A stretch of DNA of 64,000 nucleotides from Flavobacteriales bacterium (GCA_002707145.1 PAMD01000022.1:1-64000); one strand, 5' to 3'; shown: positions 18,786 through 27,603, numbered from the stretch's first letter. Program-made: numbers and translations. The notes: generated by a model from the sequence alone, not told the origin.

Positions 18786-20108
18786 TTATTTCTTGTTACC
18801 AAAACAAAAATTAACGCCAAGTTGTAATGCAATATTTTTGGCATCAAAGACATCAGCAGCTAAAGTGTTGTCGATAATTAGATGCATTTGAAATGGACCG
18901 GGCGAAAGCACAAAACCAGCAGCTATATTAGTTGTGCCATTTAAATTTTGATAAGAAGCAAGAAGCTCTAAAGATTCCGATACTTGAAGCTGATAACCCA
19001 AACTAACTACATTAAACCGACTTGAAATTTGATCTCTAGAATGAAATAAAAATGAAAAACTATGCTGTTCATTCAATTCATATTTAGCCCCAAAAAATAA
19101 ATTTGATTTTAACTTTGTACTGTAAGAAGTAGAACTCTCAGTAAGAGAAAAAACATTGCTTAAAGAATCGACTATTTCTTCAATTTGAGCCTCAAAATTA
19201 TTATCGCCAGAACTAGAAATCTCAAGACCGTCAATGATATAATCTACTTGTCCATCGGTGGAATAATTTACATTGTTCCCCTTAGCCCAATTAATTTTTC
19301 CTAAATCATTAATTGCCAAACTTACTTCTAATTTATCTGTAGCTTGGTAAGTCATCCCAAAATCAAGTGCAAATCCGTTATTTAGCAGAGGATCAAAAGA
19401 CAATGAATCCACTGCAATACCCTGACCAGAGGTTTGAATCATAACATTTGCGTTTATACTCGTCAAATAGACAGGAATAGATGTAGAATCGGTATACAAA
19501 GATAAATTCATTCTTTCGCTATTAACATTCGCTAGACCATGTAAAATCTTAAATCTGGTGCCAAGACTCAGTTTATCAATTGGCTTAATAGAAGCTCCAA
19601 AATAAAAGCTATTGTAAAGCGAGGATTGAAATTTTTCGGAATTAAAATTCATTTCTTCGTTTAAGAAATATGCATTCCCACGAGAAAAATAATCTAAAAA
19701 TTCTCCAGAAACAACAACACCAAAATTAGCAACTATTTCATCACCCATATAGGCGAAAATATTTTTCTTGTAGCCCAACTTTAAGCCCATAAAAAAGATC
19801 TGCTCTCGAGCTTGCATATATATTCCTCTGCCGTCCTCTAGACGGTTAACAAGAGATGGTAGGTCAATTCTTAGACTGTCATCGGATCCTTTTTTCAAGA
19901 CTTCGTTTAATGAAAAAGGAGATTGAAATCCAAGATTCAAATTAGACAAAGCTGGAAAGCCTATAACCACATTAGACTCAGGAAAAGCGGAGGCATTCGA
20001 ACTAGAATTTAAAATAAAAGCTTGAGAATGATAACCGGTATGAATGTTTTGAGCCATCAAATTTTCAAAAGATAAAACTACAACCATTATAAGAATATAC
20101 TTCTTCAT
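18786..20108 (-). CDS. DUF5723-family outer-membrane beta-barrel protein
   Basis: This 440-residue protein has a signal peptide (cleavage after NLMAQ, residue 20) and many alternating amphipathic strands ending in a barrel-like C-terminus (NIALQLGVNFCFG). The start of the mature region and GNAYFLNEEMNFNSEKFQSSLY fit the DUF5723 family of Bacteroidota outer-membrane proteins, which resembles the PorV/FadL-like barrels. Function is not established. Its start codon overlaps by one base the stop of the large lipoprotein gene, so the two are translationally coupled and probably act together on the cell surface. Confidence 0.8.
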   Translation of the reverse strand: MKKYILIMVVVLSFENLMAQNIHTGYHSQAFILNSSSNASAFPESNVVIGFPALSNLNLGFQSPFSLNEVLKKGSDDSLRIDLPSLVNRLEDGRGIYMQAREQIFFMGLKLGYKKNIFAYMGDEIVANFGVVVSGEFLDYFSRGNAYFLNEEMNFNSEKFQSSLYNSFYFGASIKPIDKLSLGTRFKILHGLANVNSERMNLSLYTDSTSIPVYLTSINANVMIQTSGQGIAVDSLSFDPLLNNGFALDFGMTYQATDKLEVSLAINDLGKINWAKGNNVNYSTDGQVDYIIDGLEISSSGDNNFEAQIEEIVDSLSNVFSLTESSTSYSTKLKSNLFFGAKYELNEQHSFSFLFHSRDQISSRFNVVSLGYQLQVSESLELLASYQNLNGTTNIAAGFVLSPGPFQMHLIIDNTLAADVFDAKNIALQLGVNFCFGNKK

Positions 20109-22201
20109 TATTGCTCTATTTTAAGTTCGATTATTACACCAGCATCAATCACAAATTCATAATCAGTATAAAAGCGAATGGCCAAATTTTGATTTTCAAA
20201 AGAATTCATTTGAATATTGAGTAATACCTGATTGGCATTAAAAATTGCATCGATCTGCCCGTCATCCATTTCTATCAAACTCTCATAAATATTGGGAGTT
20301 ATAGTTCGTCCTATTTCGTCGACAGCTGCCGCTTCTAGTAAATCTAATTTTATACTATCCAAAACGAATCCTGTTAAAGAATCAGAAAACAAAATAGTTA
20401 AATTCACATCTAAGGGAAAATCATTTTCTGTGCGAAGTTTAAATTTCACACGCTCTATGTCAAGCCCCTGATCTTTAGGGTTATTTTCAGAAAAAGTAAG
20501 ATCTAAAGTATCCCTAGACACTGCGTCCTCAATTCTTAAATGAAGAGGTAAATCCATTTCAAATCCGATGGAGATTTCTGTTCCGGGCGAAAGAGTATTC
20601 AAAACAGATTCATCATTATCAGGATTGGTTGTTACTGAGCCGCTGTAGGATATAACGGATGGGGATAAAGCGATTAATTGGGAAAGCTGAGAATTTGAAT
20701 TATTAAACTCTTCTGAAGTAAATTCATTAGCTGGAATATTTATTAGGGGTCCATTCAGACTAACCTGTTCCCCTGCATTGGTCCCAAGTAGATCCAAATC
20801 AATTTCAAAGGGAATCCCTATGGAATTGTCCACAAAAAATCTTAAACTTGGACTTTCTAGTTGGATTCCAGAAGTAATATCTTCTAAAACACTCACATCA
20901 ATATTTAAGACATCTTGTTCGATATACTCAGTTTGCTGACCAAAGTGGCCTGTAACGGAATTAAAATCTAGATCTACTATCCCAATTGAAAGTCGAACAG
21001 AATCTGTAAAGTCGTAAGTGGTAAAATTGGAAGCGGAATTGATTTGAGTTTCATAGCTTACAGATATAACGTTAGAACTGGAAGGAAAATCAAACTTGTA
21101 TTCTGATAAATCATCTAGGATAATCGTAGAAGAAAAGCCTGTGTTTTCAATAGAAATATCTTTGCTATAAGAATGTCCCTGGGGATCAATTAATTGAGGG
21201 ATACTTAAAATTAAATCTAAATTTGCATTAATTGAAGATTCGTATTCGTATTGAATAATTCCAGAAGAAAGTTGTACTTCAATTAACTCAATATCATCAT
21301 CCAATTCAAAATCAAAAGAAAAAGAGTCAGAAGGACCATCATCAATCTCTGGCATAATAACGATTCCATGATTTATCTCAAATGCATCTCCCTGAATATC
21401 TATGGTAATATTATCTCCAATTGAAATAGGTTGATAAACGTTAGAATCAAAAGGACTTGAATCTACACCGCTACCCGCGACAAAAATCTCTACTACTTCA
21501 AAGGAAATGTCACTATACAAAGTTTGGTTGTCCAAAACAATAGACTGGATATAGGATTCTCCGGGCATGATATTTGAATAACTGACATCTCCTATAAAAT
21601 CGTTTGCAAATTGATTTTTTAATTGAAGTCTGAGAAAATCAATCGGCACTCCTAAATTGTTTATTACATTCAAAGACAAAGATCCAGAAACTATATCGAT
21701 ACTAATAAACTGATCCGAAATATTTTGATCGTATACTCCTCCATACTGAGAATTAATTGGCGGAAACCAAGCTAAACCTCCGTTTAGTTCGGAAAAACTA
21801 AAGGCATTTGAAATATTTGATGATAGAACAGGATCAGTTAGCTTTTGAGAAAGCTCTTCAAGAGTAATAATCTGACTGTCGCTAACTTCTGGAAGATCAA
21901 TAGTACCTATTTCAAATGATTTTATGGAGGGAGCTTGGTCATTTAGGCTTAAGAACTCATCACTATAAACTTTAGCAATATCTTCCTCCATGTACATGAT
22001 TTTGATAGCTCCATCTGGATCAAAAGTCATATTTTCATTCTCTGGAAGGAGATCAATTAAAGCAGTGGTGGAGTGTATGACAGGAATCGCCATTTGGGTC
22101 TCGAGATTCAAATCAGTACTTAGATTTGTTAAGTCTTCATCCAAACATGAATTAAAGATCAACAGTAAAGAAACGAGAATAAGATTCTTAATATAATTCA
22201 T
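20108..22201 (-). CDS. Large beta-rich lipoprotein of unknown function
   Basis: This 697-residue protein has a lipoprotein signal peptide ending in LLLIFNSC, lipidated cysteine C19. The following LDED is an acidic patch like the Bacteroidota lipoprotein surface-export signal. The mature protein is acidic and strand-rich, with repeated short beta modules (IPIDFLRLQLKNQF, IPFEIDLDLLG, FPLDVNLTILFSD) and no catalytic motif that I recognise. It directly precedes and overlaps the DUF5723 gene. An inferred role is a surface-exposed partner of that barrel. I do not recognise a named family. Confidence 0.75.
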   Translation of the reverse strand: MNYIKNLILVSLLLIFNSCLDEDLTNLSTDLNLETQMAIPVIHSTTALIDLLPENENMTFDPDGAIKIMYMEEDIAKVYSDEFLSLNDQAPSIKSFEIGTIDLPEVSDSQIITLEELSQKLTDPVLSSNISNAFSFSELNGGLAWFPPINSQYGGVYDQNISDQFISIDIVSGSLSLNVINNLGVPIDFLRLQLKNQFANDFIGDVSYSNIMPGESYIQSIVLDNQTLYSDISFEVVEIFVAGSGVDSSPFDSNVYQPISIGDNITIDIQGDAFEINHGIVIMPEIDDGPSDSFSFDFELDDDIELIEVQLSSGIIQYEYESSINANLDLILSIPQLIDPQGHSYSKDISIENTGFSSTIILDDLSEYKFDFPSSSNVISVSYETQINSASNFTTYDFTDSVRLSIGIVDLDFNSVTGHFGQQTEYIEQDVLNIDVSVLEDITSGIQLESPSLRFFVDNSIGIPFEIDLDLLGTNAGEQVSLNGPLINIPANEFTSEEFNNSNSQLSQLIALSPSVISYSGSVTTNPDNDESVLNTLSPGTEISIGFEMDLPLHLRIEDAVSRDTLDLTFSENNPKDQGLDIERVKFKLRTENDFPLDVNLTILFSDSLTGFVLDSIKLDLLEAAAVDEIGRTITPNIYESLIEMDDGQIDAIFNANQVLLNIQMNSFENQNLAIRFYTDYEFVIDAGVIIELKIEQ

Positions 22202-22262
22202 TTGATTAGCTAGTTAAAATATTTGATCAAATTTACAATTTGTTACTGTACGAATGAAAATT

Positions 22263-22982
22263 TCATAAATTTAATGTCAATCTTGCCAAATACTGGTGAT
22301 GATCGTCTTGATAAATATGATCTATATTCCATCCCGACCTAATTGCGATCTCCTCCAAAACATCGAAACCCACAAACAACCATGGAAATTTATCTGCAAT
22401 TACATTCTTATAAACCAAAGAATAGTCTAAATCACCATAATAGTTTTTTTGGAGATCCACCCATAAGCCACCATCATGATCTTCGAACATATATTTAATA
22501 TCTGAAGAATCTAGAAGTACTTGACCATTAGTTTTAATCATTTTCTTAAGCAGATTTAATAGTGGCTCTAAACCATCGAGAGTTTTAGCCAAACCTATGC
22601 CGTTCATCATAAATAATATTGTGTCAAATCTACTGGACTCAAAGGTCCATATATCTTTACATATAACTTTATTAATACCTCGATGTCGCATAACTTCACA
22701 GGAAGCCATAGACAAATCAATAGCTGTGACGTCAAAACCATTATTCTGTAAAAATAAGCTGTGTGCTCCTGCCCCAGCCCCAACGTCTAAAACACTACCT
22801 TTCACCATTTCAAGGGCAGTCTTCTCAAGATAAGGCATAGAGTTAAATTTTCTGAAAAGATGAGAAACAGGAAGTTCCTCACCCTCTGTAATGTTAGTAT
22901 TCACAAAAATAGGGCTTTCATCTTTGTGAAAAAAAAAGTTTGATATGGCTTGCCCCATCGGGTCATTTTCTATCCTTAGCAT
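22263..22982 (-). CDS. Class I SAM-dependent methyltransferase
   Basis: This 239-residue protein has a Rossmann methyltransferase core: motif I VLDVGAGAGAHSLFLQ near residue 65, an acidic residue ending strand 2 in VTAIDLS near 88, and FDTILFMMNGIGLA near 125. The N-terminal extension contains HKDESPIFVNTNITEGEELPV. The substrate is not evident. It is divergent from the YkgJ-type gene, with face-to-face promoters at about 22992-23010. Confidence 0.8.
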   Translation of the reverse strand: MLRIENDPMGQAISNFFFHKDESPIFVNTNITEGEELPVSHLFRKFNSMPYLEKTALEMVKGSVLDVGAGAGAHSLFLQNNGFDVTAIDLSMASCEVMRHRGINKVICKDIWTFESSRFDTILFMMNGIGLAKTLDGLEPLLNLLKKMIKTNGQVLLDSSDIKYMFEDHDGGLWVDLQKNYYGDLDYSLVYKNVIADKFPWLFVGFDVLEEIAIRSGWNIDHIYQDDHHQYLARLTLNL

Positions 22983-22991
22983 AATACTGCG

Positions 22992-22999
22992 TATATTTG
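22992..22999 (+). promoter_or_regulatory. -7 box of the YkgJ-family gene
   Basis: TATATTTG is a perfect TAnnTTTG on the plus strand. It lies only ten bases outside the start codon of the divergent methyltransferase gene. It places transcription start near 23006, which rules out upstream in-frame starts such as 22945. Confidence 0.55.
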
Positions 23000-23002
23000 A
23001 GG

Positions 23003-23010
23003 CAAAAGTA
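23003..23010 (-). promoter_or_regulatory. -7 box of the SAM methyltransferase gene
   Basis: On the minus strand the sequence is TACTTTTG, a perfect TAnnTTTG, 20 bases before the ATG at 22982. It is interleaved with the divergent plus-strand box at 22992-22999, so the two promoters probably compete. Confidence 0.55.
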
Positions 23011-23079
23011 ATAAAATTAGCATGGAGCTTAAACCAATTATTCTCTATTATAATTTGTATTTTTAAAAATAAAAGCCAG

Positions 23080-23559
23080 TTGCAAGAAGAAATTGATAGA
23101 TTAAAAGTTAAAGCTCAAACAGACAAAAAGGCAAACAAAAGACTTTTTATCAAGCTAAAAAAAATGAAAGGTACTATTCTTGACCAAAAATTCCATTCAT
23201 TACATGAAGAAACCTTTCGCGATATTAACTGTATGGAATGTGCAAACTGTTGCAAGACAAGTAGTCCAATATTTATTCAAAAAGATTTAGATCGGATTGC
23301 CAAACATCTTAACATGAAAACCCACTCATTCTATGATAAGTATCTAATGCGAGACGAAGAATTCGATATTGTACTTCAAAAGACGCCTTGCGAATTTTTG
23401 ACTATCAATAATACCTGTTCAATTTACGATGTTAGACCTCGAGCATGTAAGGAATACCCCCATACAAATCGAAAAAAAATGAATCAAATACTTTCATTAA
23501 CTATAAAGAATATCGAAATATGTCCAGCGGTTTCTAGAATAGTTGATAAGATGAAATAA
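23080..23559 (+). CDS. YkgJ-family cysteine-cluster protein
   Basis: This protein of about 159 residues contains a CxxCxxCC cluster (CMECANCC) near residue 52, and later CEFL, CSIYDVRPRACKEYP and a C-terminal ICP. This is the Fe/Zn-binding pattern of the YkgJ/UPF0153 family, whose function is unknown. The start is inferred as the TTG at 23080 (LQEEIDRLKVKAQ), because this matches the usual family N-terminus and no in-frame ATG occurs before 23164. The promoter box at 22992 excludes the longer frame opening at 22945. A 14-codon reading frame starting with ATG at 23022 lies in the leader. Confidence 0.78.
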   Translation: MQEEIDRLKVKAQTDKKANKRLFIKLKKMKGTILDQKFHSLHEETFRDINCMECANCCKTSSPIFIQKDLDRIAKHLNMKTHSFYDKYLMRDEEFDIVLQKTPCEFLTINNTCSIYDVRPRACKEYPHTNRKKMNQILSLTIKNIEICPAVSRIVDKMK

Positions 23560-23572
23560 TTTACTTTTTCAA

Positions 23573-24238
23573 CTACCACTTTATAGCTCGGGTCATCTCT
23601 CTCTTCCCTGGAGGGCCTGGAATACTTTGAAGATCAAAACCTACAGATTTCAAAGTACGCTTCACAGAACCTTTTGCACAATATGTAACCAAAATGCCCC
23701 CTAAAATTAAAGATTCAAACATGGATTCAAAAATCTCTTGTGTCCATAATTCCGGTTGAATTTGTGGTGCAAAAGCATCAAAATAAATGAGATCAAATGC
23801 ATTTTCAAAATGAGTTTCTTGAAGTTTTAACTTCAATTTCTTGAGCCTAAAAAAAGAACTAATCTGGCAATAATTTCCCCAAGAACATGTATGCATTTTA
23901 GCATACATTTCAGCCTCCAAATAATCTGATTTATGTGATAAATAATTAAGTTGTGAAACAAGTTCCCAATCTAGAGGATGAATTTCCAATGATGTGAATT
24001 TTACTTTTCTTTTAACATTACTAGCAGCCAAAAGTGTCATCCATGCATTTAAGCCTGTACCAAAGCCAACCTCTAGTATTGAAAGCTCATTCTTAGAAGA
24101 AATAAACTCAAAGCCTTCCTTGACAAATACATGAGCAGATTCACGAATAGCGCCATGCCTAGAATGGTAAGTCTCATTTAATTCAGGAACAAATAAGGTG
24201 TTAGAGCCGTCTGATGTAATTATAATTTCTTTCTTCAA
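23573..24238 (-). CDS. mnmD: tRNA 5-methylaminomethyl-2-thiouridine methyltransferase, stand-alone MnmD
   Basis: This protein of about 221 residues matches the methyltransferase half of E. coli MnmC, without the FAD oxidase half. It methylates nm5s2U34 of tRNAs using SAM. Visible features are the N-terminal EIIITSDGSNTLFVPELNE and YHSRHGA, motif I EVGFGTGLNAW near 65, DLIYFDAFAPQIQPELWT near 155 and the terminal GPPGKREMTRAIKW. I chose the TTG start at 24238 because it begins the conserved sequence and because a TATATTTG promoter box lies between it and the ATG at 24271. Confidence 0.9.
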   Translation of the reverse strand: MKKEIIITSDGSNTLFVPELNETYHSRHGAIRESAHVFVKEGFEFISSKNELSILEVGFGTGLNAWMTLLAASNVKRKVKFTSLEIHPLDWELVSQLNYLSHKSDYLEAEMYAKMHTCSWGNYCQISSFFRLKKLKLKLQETHFENAFDLIYFDAFAPQIQPELWTQEIFESMFESLILGGILVTYCAKGSVKRTLKSVGFDLQSIPGPPGKREMTRAIKW

Positions 24239-24254
24239 GCGATATGATTTTATA

Positions 24255-24262
24255 CAAATATA
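24255..24262 (-). promoter_or_regulatory. -7 box of mnmD
   Basis: On the minus strand the sequence is TATATTTG, a perfect TAnnTTTG, 16 bases before the TTG start of mnmD. It shows that the in-frame ATG at 24271 cannot be the start. Confidence 0.55.
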
Positions 24263-24276
24263 ACAAACCAATATCG

Positions 24277-24284
24277 TATATTTG
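24277..24284 (+). promoter_or_regulatory. -7 box of the M42 peptidase gene
   Basis: TATATTTG on the plus strand is a perfect TAnnTTTG, 24 bases before the ATG at 24309. It is separated by only 14 bases from the minus-strand box at 24255-24262, so the promoters are back to back. Confidence 0.5.
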
Positions 24285-24308
24285 AAAAGTTAAAAACTAT
24301 ATGAACTA

Positions 24309-25396
24309 ATGGCCTTGAAAAAAAAAAAATTTCCAAAAAAATCTCTAGAATTTCTTGAAAAATATATCAATAATCCGTCACCAACAGGATTTGAGACGGA
24401 AGGGCAAAAACTATGGCTAAGCTATCTAAAACCTTTCATTGATATTTATTCAATTGACACCTATGGGACAGTTGTTGGAATTATTAACCCTGATGCAAAA
24501 TACAAAGTAGTAATTGAGGCACATGCAGATGAAATATCCTGGTTCGTACATTATATTTCAACTAATGGATTTATTTACCTTAGAAGAAATGGTGGTTCAG
24601 ATCATCAAATTGCTCCCTCGAAAAGAGTTAATATTCATACTAAAAAAGGAATGATAAAGGCTGTATTTGGTTGGCCTGCTATCCATACTCGAACTGCCAA
24701 AAACGAAAAAAACCCACAGCTTGATAATATATTTTTAGACTGTGGTGCAGACTCCAAAAAAGAGGTTGAAAAAATGGGGATTCACGTAGGTTGTGTGGTA
24801 ACCTATGAAGACGAATTCACAACTTTAAATAATCGGTACTTTATAGGAAGAGCTCTAGATAATAGAATGGGGGGCTTTATTATTGCCGAAGTTGCACGCT
24901 TGCTCAAAAAAATAAAAAGAAACTTCCATTTGGACTATATATCATAAATTCTGTCCAAGAAGAAGTGGGACTTCATGGTGCAAAAATGATTGCTGAATCC
25001 ATTCGTCCTGATGTGGCCATCGTTACTGATGTTTGCCATGACACTAACACCCCTATGATCAACAAAATTAAACAAGGTGATCTCAAATGTGGTCTTGGTC
25101 CTGTACTTTCATATGGGCCAGCAGTTCAAAACAATCTCTTAAACTTAATCATTAACACAGCTGATAAATCCAAAATTCCATTTCAAAGATTAGCTGCATC
25201 CAGAGCTACCGGAACAGATACAGATGCATTTGCCTTTTCAACCGGAGGGGTAGCTTCTGCCCTTATTTCTCTTCCCTTAAGATACATGCATACAACCGTT
25301 GAAAGCGTTCATATGAATGATGTTAAACATGTCATAGAATTGATTTATCAAACACTATTAAAAATTGAAAATAATCAAGATTTTAGATATATGTAA
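24309..25396 (+). pseudogene. M42-family aminopeptidase, interrupted by a frameshift
   Basis: Two reading frames together encode one complete M42 (FrvX/CelM-type) metallo-aminopeptidase of about 360 residues. The first (24309-24947) has EAHADEISWFV (zinc His), ALDNRMGG (bridging Asp) and ends in a short non-homologous tail. The second continues as LYIINSVQEEVGLHG, with the catalytic Glu pair, TDVCHD and the terminal HMNDVKH zinc His. The change of frame (-1 relative to frame 1) falls near 24906-24919, in the run AAAAAAATAAAAA. All catalytic residues survive and the rest is intact, so the indel is recent, an assembly error, or bypassed by slippage. Downstream ilvE starts six bases after the stop. 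Confidence 0.85.
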
Positions 25397-25401
25397 TAAC
25401 T

Positions 25402-26460
25402 ATGAAGGTTACTAAAATAAAAGATAGTCGTTGGTCGAAAGAATTTACAAATGATAGTGATTTTGGGAGAACCTTTTCTGACCATATGTTCCTTCAGAAA
25501 TTCAGTAATGGTAAATGGGAGACCCCAGAAATATTACCCTATGGAAATTTAAGTCTTTCACCCTCACTTCATTCACTTCATTATGGACAATCTATTTTCG
25601 AAGGAATGAAAGCCTTCAAAAGCGAACAAAATGAAGTGTTTCTTTTTAGGCCTGAGAAAAATGCCCAACGATTTAATCAATCTGCCATTCGCATGTGTAT
25701 GCCTGAGGTAAAAGAAGAATTATTTTTAGAGGCCATTCAAAAACTTTTGAAGCTAGACCATAAATGGATTCCTAGTGAGTTAGATTCTGCTTTATATATT
25801 CGACCTTTTATGTTTGGGTCTTCAGAACTAATAAAAGCGGCCCCATCAGAAGAATATACCTTTGCAATTATTACTTCTCCTGTTAAATCTTATTACAAAG
25901 GAGAACTTAATTTAAAAATAGAACTCGATTATACTCGTGCTTCAAGAGGAGGAACTGGTGCGGCAAAGGCTGCAGGAAATTATGGTGCTTCATTTTACCC
26001 AGCAAGATTAGCAAAAGAAAAAGGGTTTGATCAATTAATATGGACAGATAGTTACCAACACAAATTTATAGAAGAAGCAGGAACAATGAATATTTTTTTC
26101 CGTAAAGGGAACAAATTGATTACACCCCAACTAAGCGATTCTATTTTACCCGGGATTACGCGTGATAGTATAATAAAACTAGCAAATCATGAAGGTATTG
26201 ATTGTATTGAAAAGCGAGTTGATATAGAAGAAATGATGCAAGATGGAATTCAAGGAAAAATTTTGGAAGTCTTTGGGGTAGGAACTGCAGTCTCTTTATC
26301 CAAAATTAACTCCATAAGTTATTTAAATAAAAAAATTGAATTCCAAACAACAAAAAATAGTTTTCTTGAAAAATTAAAAACTAAACTACAAGACATACAA
26401 TATGGTAGATGTCCCGATCCATTTCAATGGCGAAATAAAATTATTCTTAACAAGTTTTAG
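25402..26460 (+). CDS. ilvE: Branched-chain amino acid aminotransferase
   Basis: This 352-residue fold-type IV PLP enzyme interconverts leucine, isoleucine and valine with their 2-oxoacids. It belongs to the longer eukaryote-like BCAT group: SLHYGQSIFEGMKAF near 60, GAAKAAGNYGAS near 188 with the PLP lysine, EEAGTMNIFF near 226 and the terminal YGRCPDPFQW. It lies immediately downstream of the M42 peptidase gene and is probably cotranscribed. Its stop overlaps by four bases the end of the convergent MazG-like gene. Confidence 0.94.
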   Translation: MKVTKIKDSRWSKEFTNDSDFGRTFSDHMFLQKFSNGKWETPEILPYGNLSLSPSLHSLHYGQSIFEGMKAFKSEQNEVFLFRPEKNAQRFNQSAIRMCMPEVKEELFLEAIQKLLKLDHKWIPSELDSALYIRPFMFGSSELIKAAPSEEYTFAIITSPVKSYYKGELNLKIELDYTRASRGGTGAAKAAGNYGASFYPARLAKEKGFDQLIWTDSYQHKFIEEAGTMNIFFRKGNKLITPQLSDSILPGITRDSIIKLANHEGIDCIEKRVDIEEMMQDGIQGKILEVFGVGTAVSLSKINSISYLNKKIEFQTTKNSFLEKLKTKLQDIQYGRCPDPFQWRNKIILNKF

Positions 26461-26843
26461 TCCTCTATGATTTTTCTGATATTGGGCTTAAAGTAATTTT
26501 CTCCTTTCAAAACTTTACCATCATCTCTAAAAATTGGATTCCCATTTGAGTCCAGCTTAGATAGATTTGATCTTTGAATCTCCTCAAAAACCTCTTCTAT
26601 TTTATTTTGCAAGCCATGCTTTAAGATTGTTCCACACAAAATATAAAGTTGGTCTCCAAGAGCATCGGCAATTTCAATTAAATCTCCATCTTTGCATGCA
26701 TCTAAATACTCCTCATTCTCCTCTTTCATTAGGTTGTATCTTAGCTTGAAAGTATCTTGACCTATCTGTCCGATGGGTGAATTTTCATTTCCAATATTGA
26801 ATATCTCATGAAAATGAGCTACATGTGCAATTTGCTTTTTCAT
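26457..26843 (-). CDS. MazG-like nucleoside triphosphate pyrophosphohydrolase
   Basis: This 128-residue all-alpha NTP pyrophosphatase has the metal-binding pattern EENEEYLDA near 42 (ExxE) and EIADALGDQLY near 57 (ExxD), as in MazG and phosphoribosyl-ATP pyrophosphohydrolase-like proteins. The C-terminal part (GNPIFRDDGKVLKGENYFKP) matches a group of short proteins that hydrolyse non-canonical or excess nucleoside triphosphates. The exact substrate is unknown. It is divergent from the yceI-like gene and converges on ilvE. Confidence 0.85.
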   Translation of the reverse strand: MKKQIAHVAHFHEIFNIGNENSPIGQIGQDTFKLRYNLMKEENEEYLDACKDGDLIEIADALGDQLYILCGTILKHGLQNKIEEVFEEIQRSNLSKLDSNGNPIFRDDGKVLKGENYFKPNIRKIIED

Positions 26844-26853
26844 AATATTTAAA

Positions 26854-26883
26854 TTGTAAGTGACTTTATTTTAGTTAATTTTG
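26854..26883 (+). promoter_or_regulatory. Promoter of the YceI-family gene
   Basis: TTG at 26854-26856 and TAATTTTG at 26876-26883 (perfect TAnnTTTG) are separated by 19 bases, the expected spacing. The ATG of the downstream gene follows at 26907. Confidence 0.6.
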
Positions 26884-26906
26884 TTGAAATTTAAAAAACT
26901 TATCAG

Positions 26907-27488
26907 ATGAAAAGAATCACAAGCATTTTATTTTTCAGTTTATTTTATTTAAATCATATTTGTGCCCAAGATACCTTATCCATATCTATGGATTCTAGTA
27001 CTTTAGGTTGGATTGGTGAAAAAGTGACTGGACAGCATTCTGGCAATATCAACGTTCAAAGTGCATTTCTAGTAATTGATAACAACAAATTAGTTGGAGG
27101 AGAATTTGACATTGACATGCAAAGCATCAAGTGTACAGATATTGAAAACCCAACATACGCCTTAAAACTTGAAAATCATTTAAAGGATGATGATTTTTTT
27201 GCAGTGGATAAATATCCTGTTGCAAATTTTAAAATAACCAATGTAATTTTTGATAGCAATACCTACATGATATCCGGAGTTATAATTATTAGAGATATTC
27301 CTCAAGAAATCTCCTTTCCTGCGAGTTTTCATAACCATGGTGATGTGTTTCATGCAGATGCTACTCTAAAAATCGACCGTACTAAACACGACATAAAGTA
27401 TGGATCAGGATCATTCTTCGAAGAATTAGGAGATAGAATGATATATAATGATTTTACACTTAACATTCATTTGGAAGGTGAAAAATGA
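26907..27488 (+). CDS. YceI-family periplasmic lipid-binding protein
   Basis: This 193-residue protein has a signal peptide (cleavage near HICAQ, residue 21) and a YceI-like lipocalin barrel: STLGWIGEKVTGQHSGNI near 30, GGEFDIDMQSI near 64, LKDDDFFAVDKYPVANFKIT near 92 and HDIKYGSGSFFEELGDRMIYNDF near 157. YceI proteins bind isoprenoid-type lipids in the periplasm; the ligand here is unknown. A 19-codon open frame starting with ATG at 27485 overlaps the stop codon but has no recognisable content. Confidence 0.92.
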   Translation: MKRITSILFFSLFYLNHICAQDTLSISMDSSTLGWIGEKVTGQHSGNINVQSAFLVIDNNKLVGGEFDIDMQSIKCTDIENPTYALKLENHLKDDDFFAVDKYPVANFKITNVIFDSNTYMISGVIIIRDIPQEISFPASFHNHGDVFHADATLKIDRTKHDIKYGSGSFFEELGDRMIYNDFTLNIHLEGEK

Positions 27489-27603
27489 GAATTCATTTTA
27501 AACTTTGGTTTTACAATTTTCTAATTGGTCCGTACCTTAATTAGTTTCTATTTAAAACATTCTATTAAAATACTTAAATTATTTGTACCCTAAAATAATA
27601 AAT

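Noticed and set aside
22945..23079. Longer YkgJ start at 22945
   Set aside because: It precedes the promoter box at 22992, overlaps the divergent methyltransferase start and adds a non-homologous stretch.
24906..24919. Programmed -1 frameshift signal in the M42 gene
   Set aside because: The heptamer C AAA AAA does not allow perfect re-pairing of both tRNAs, and I see no obvious downstream pseudoknot; an indel or miscount is simpler.
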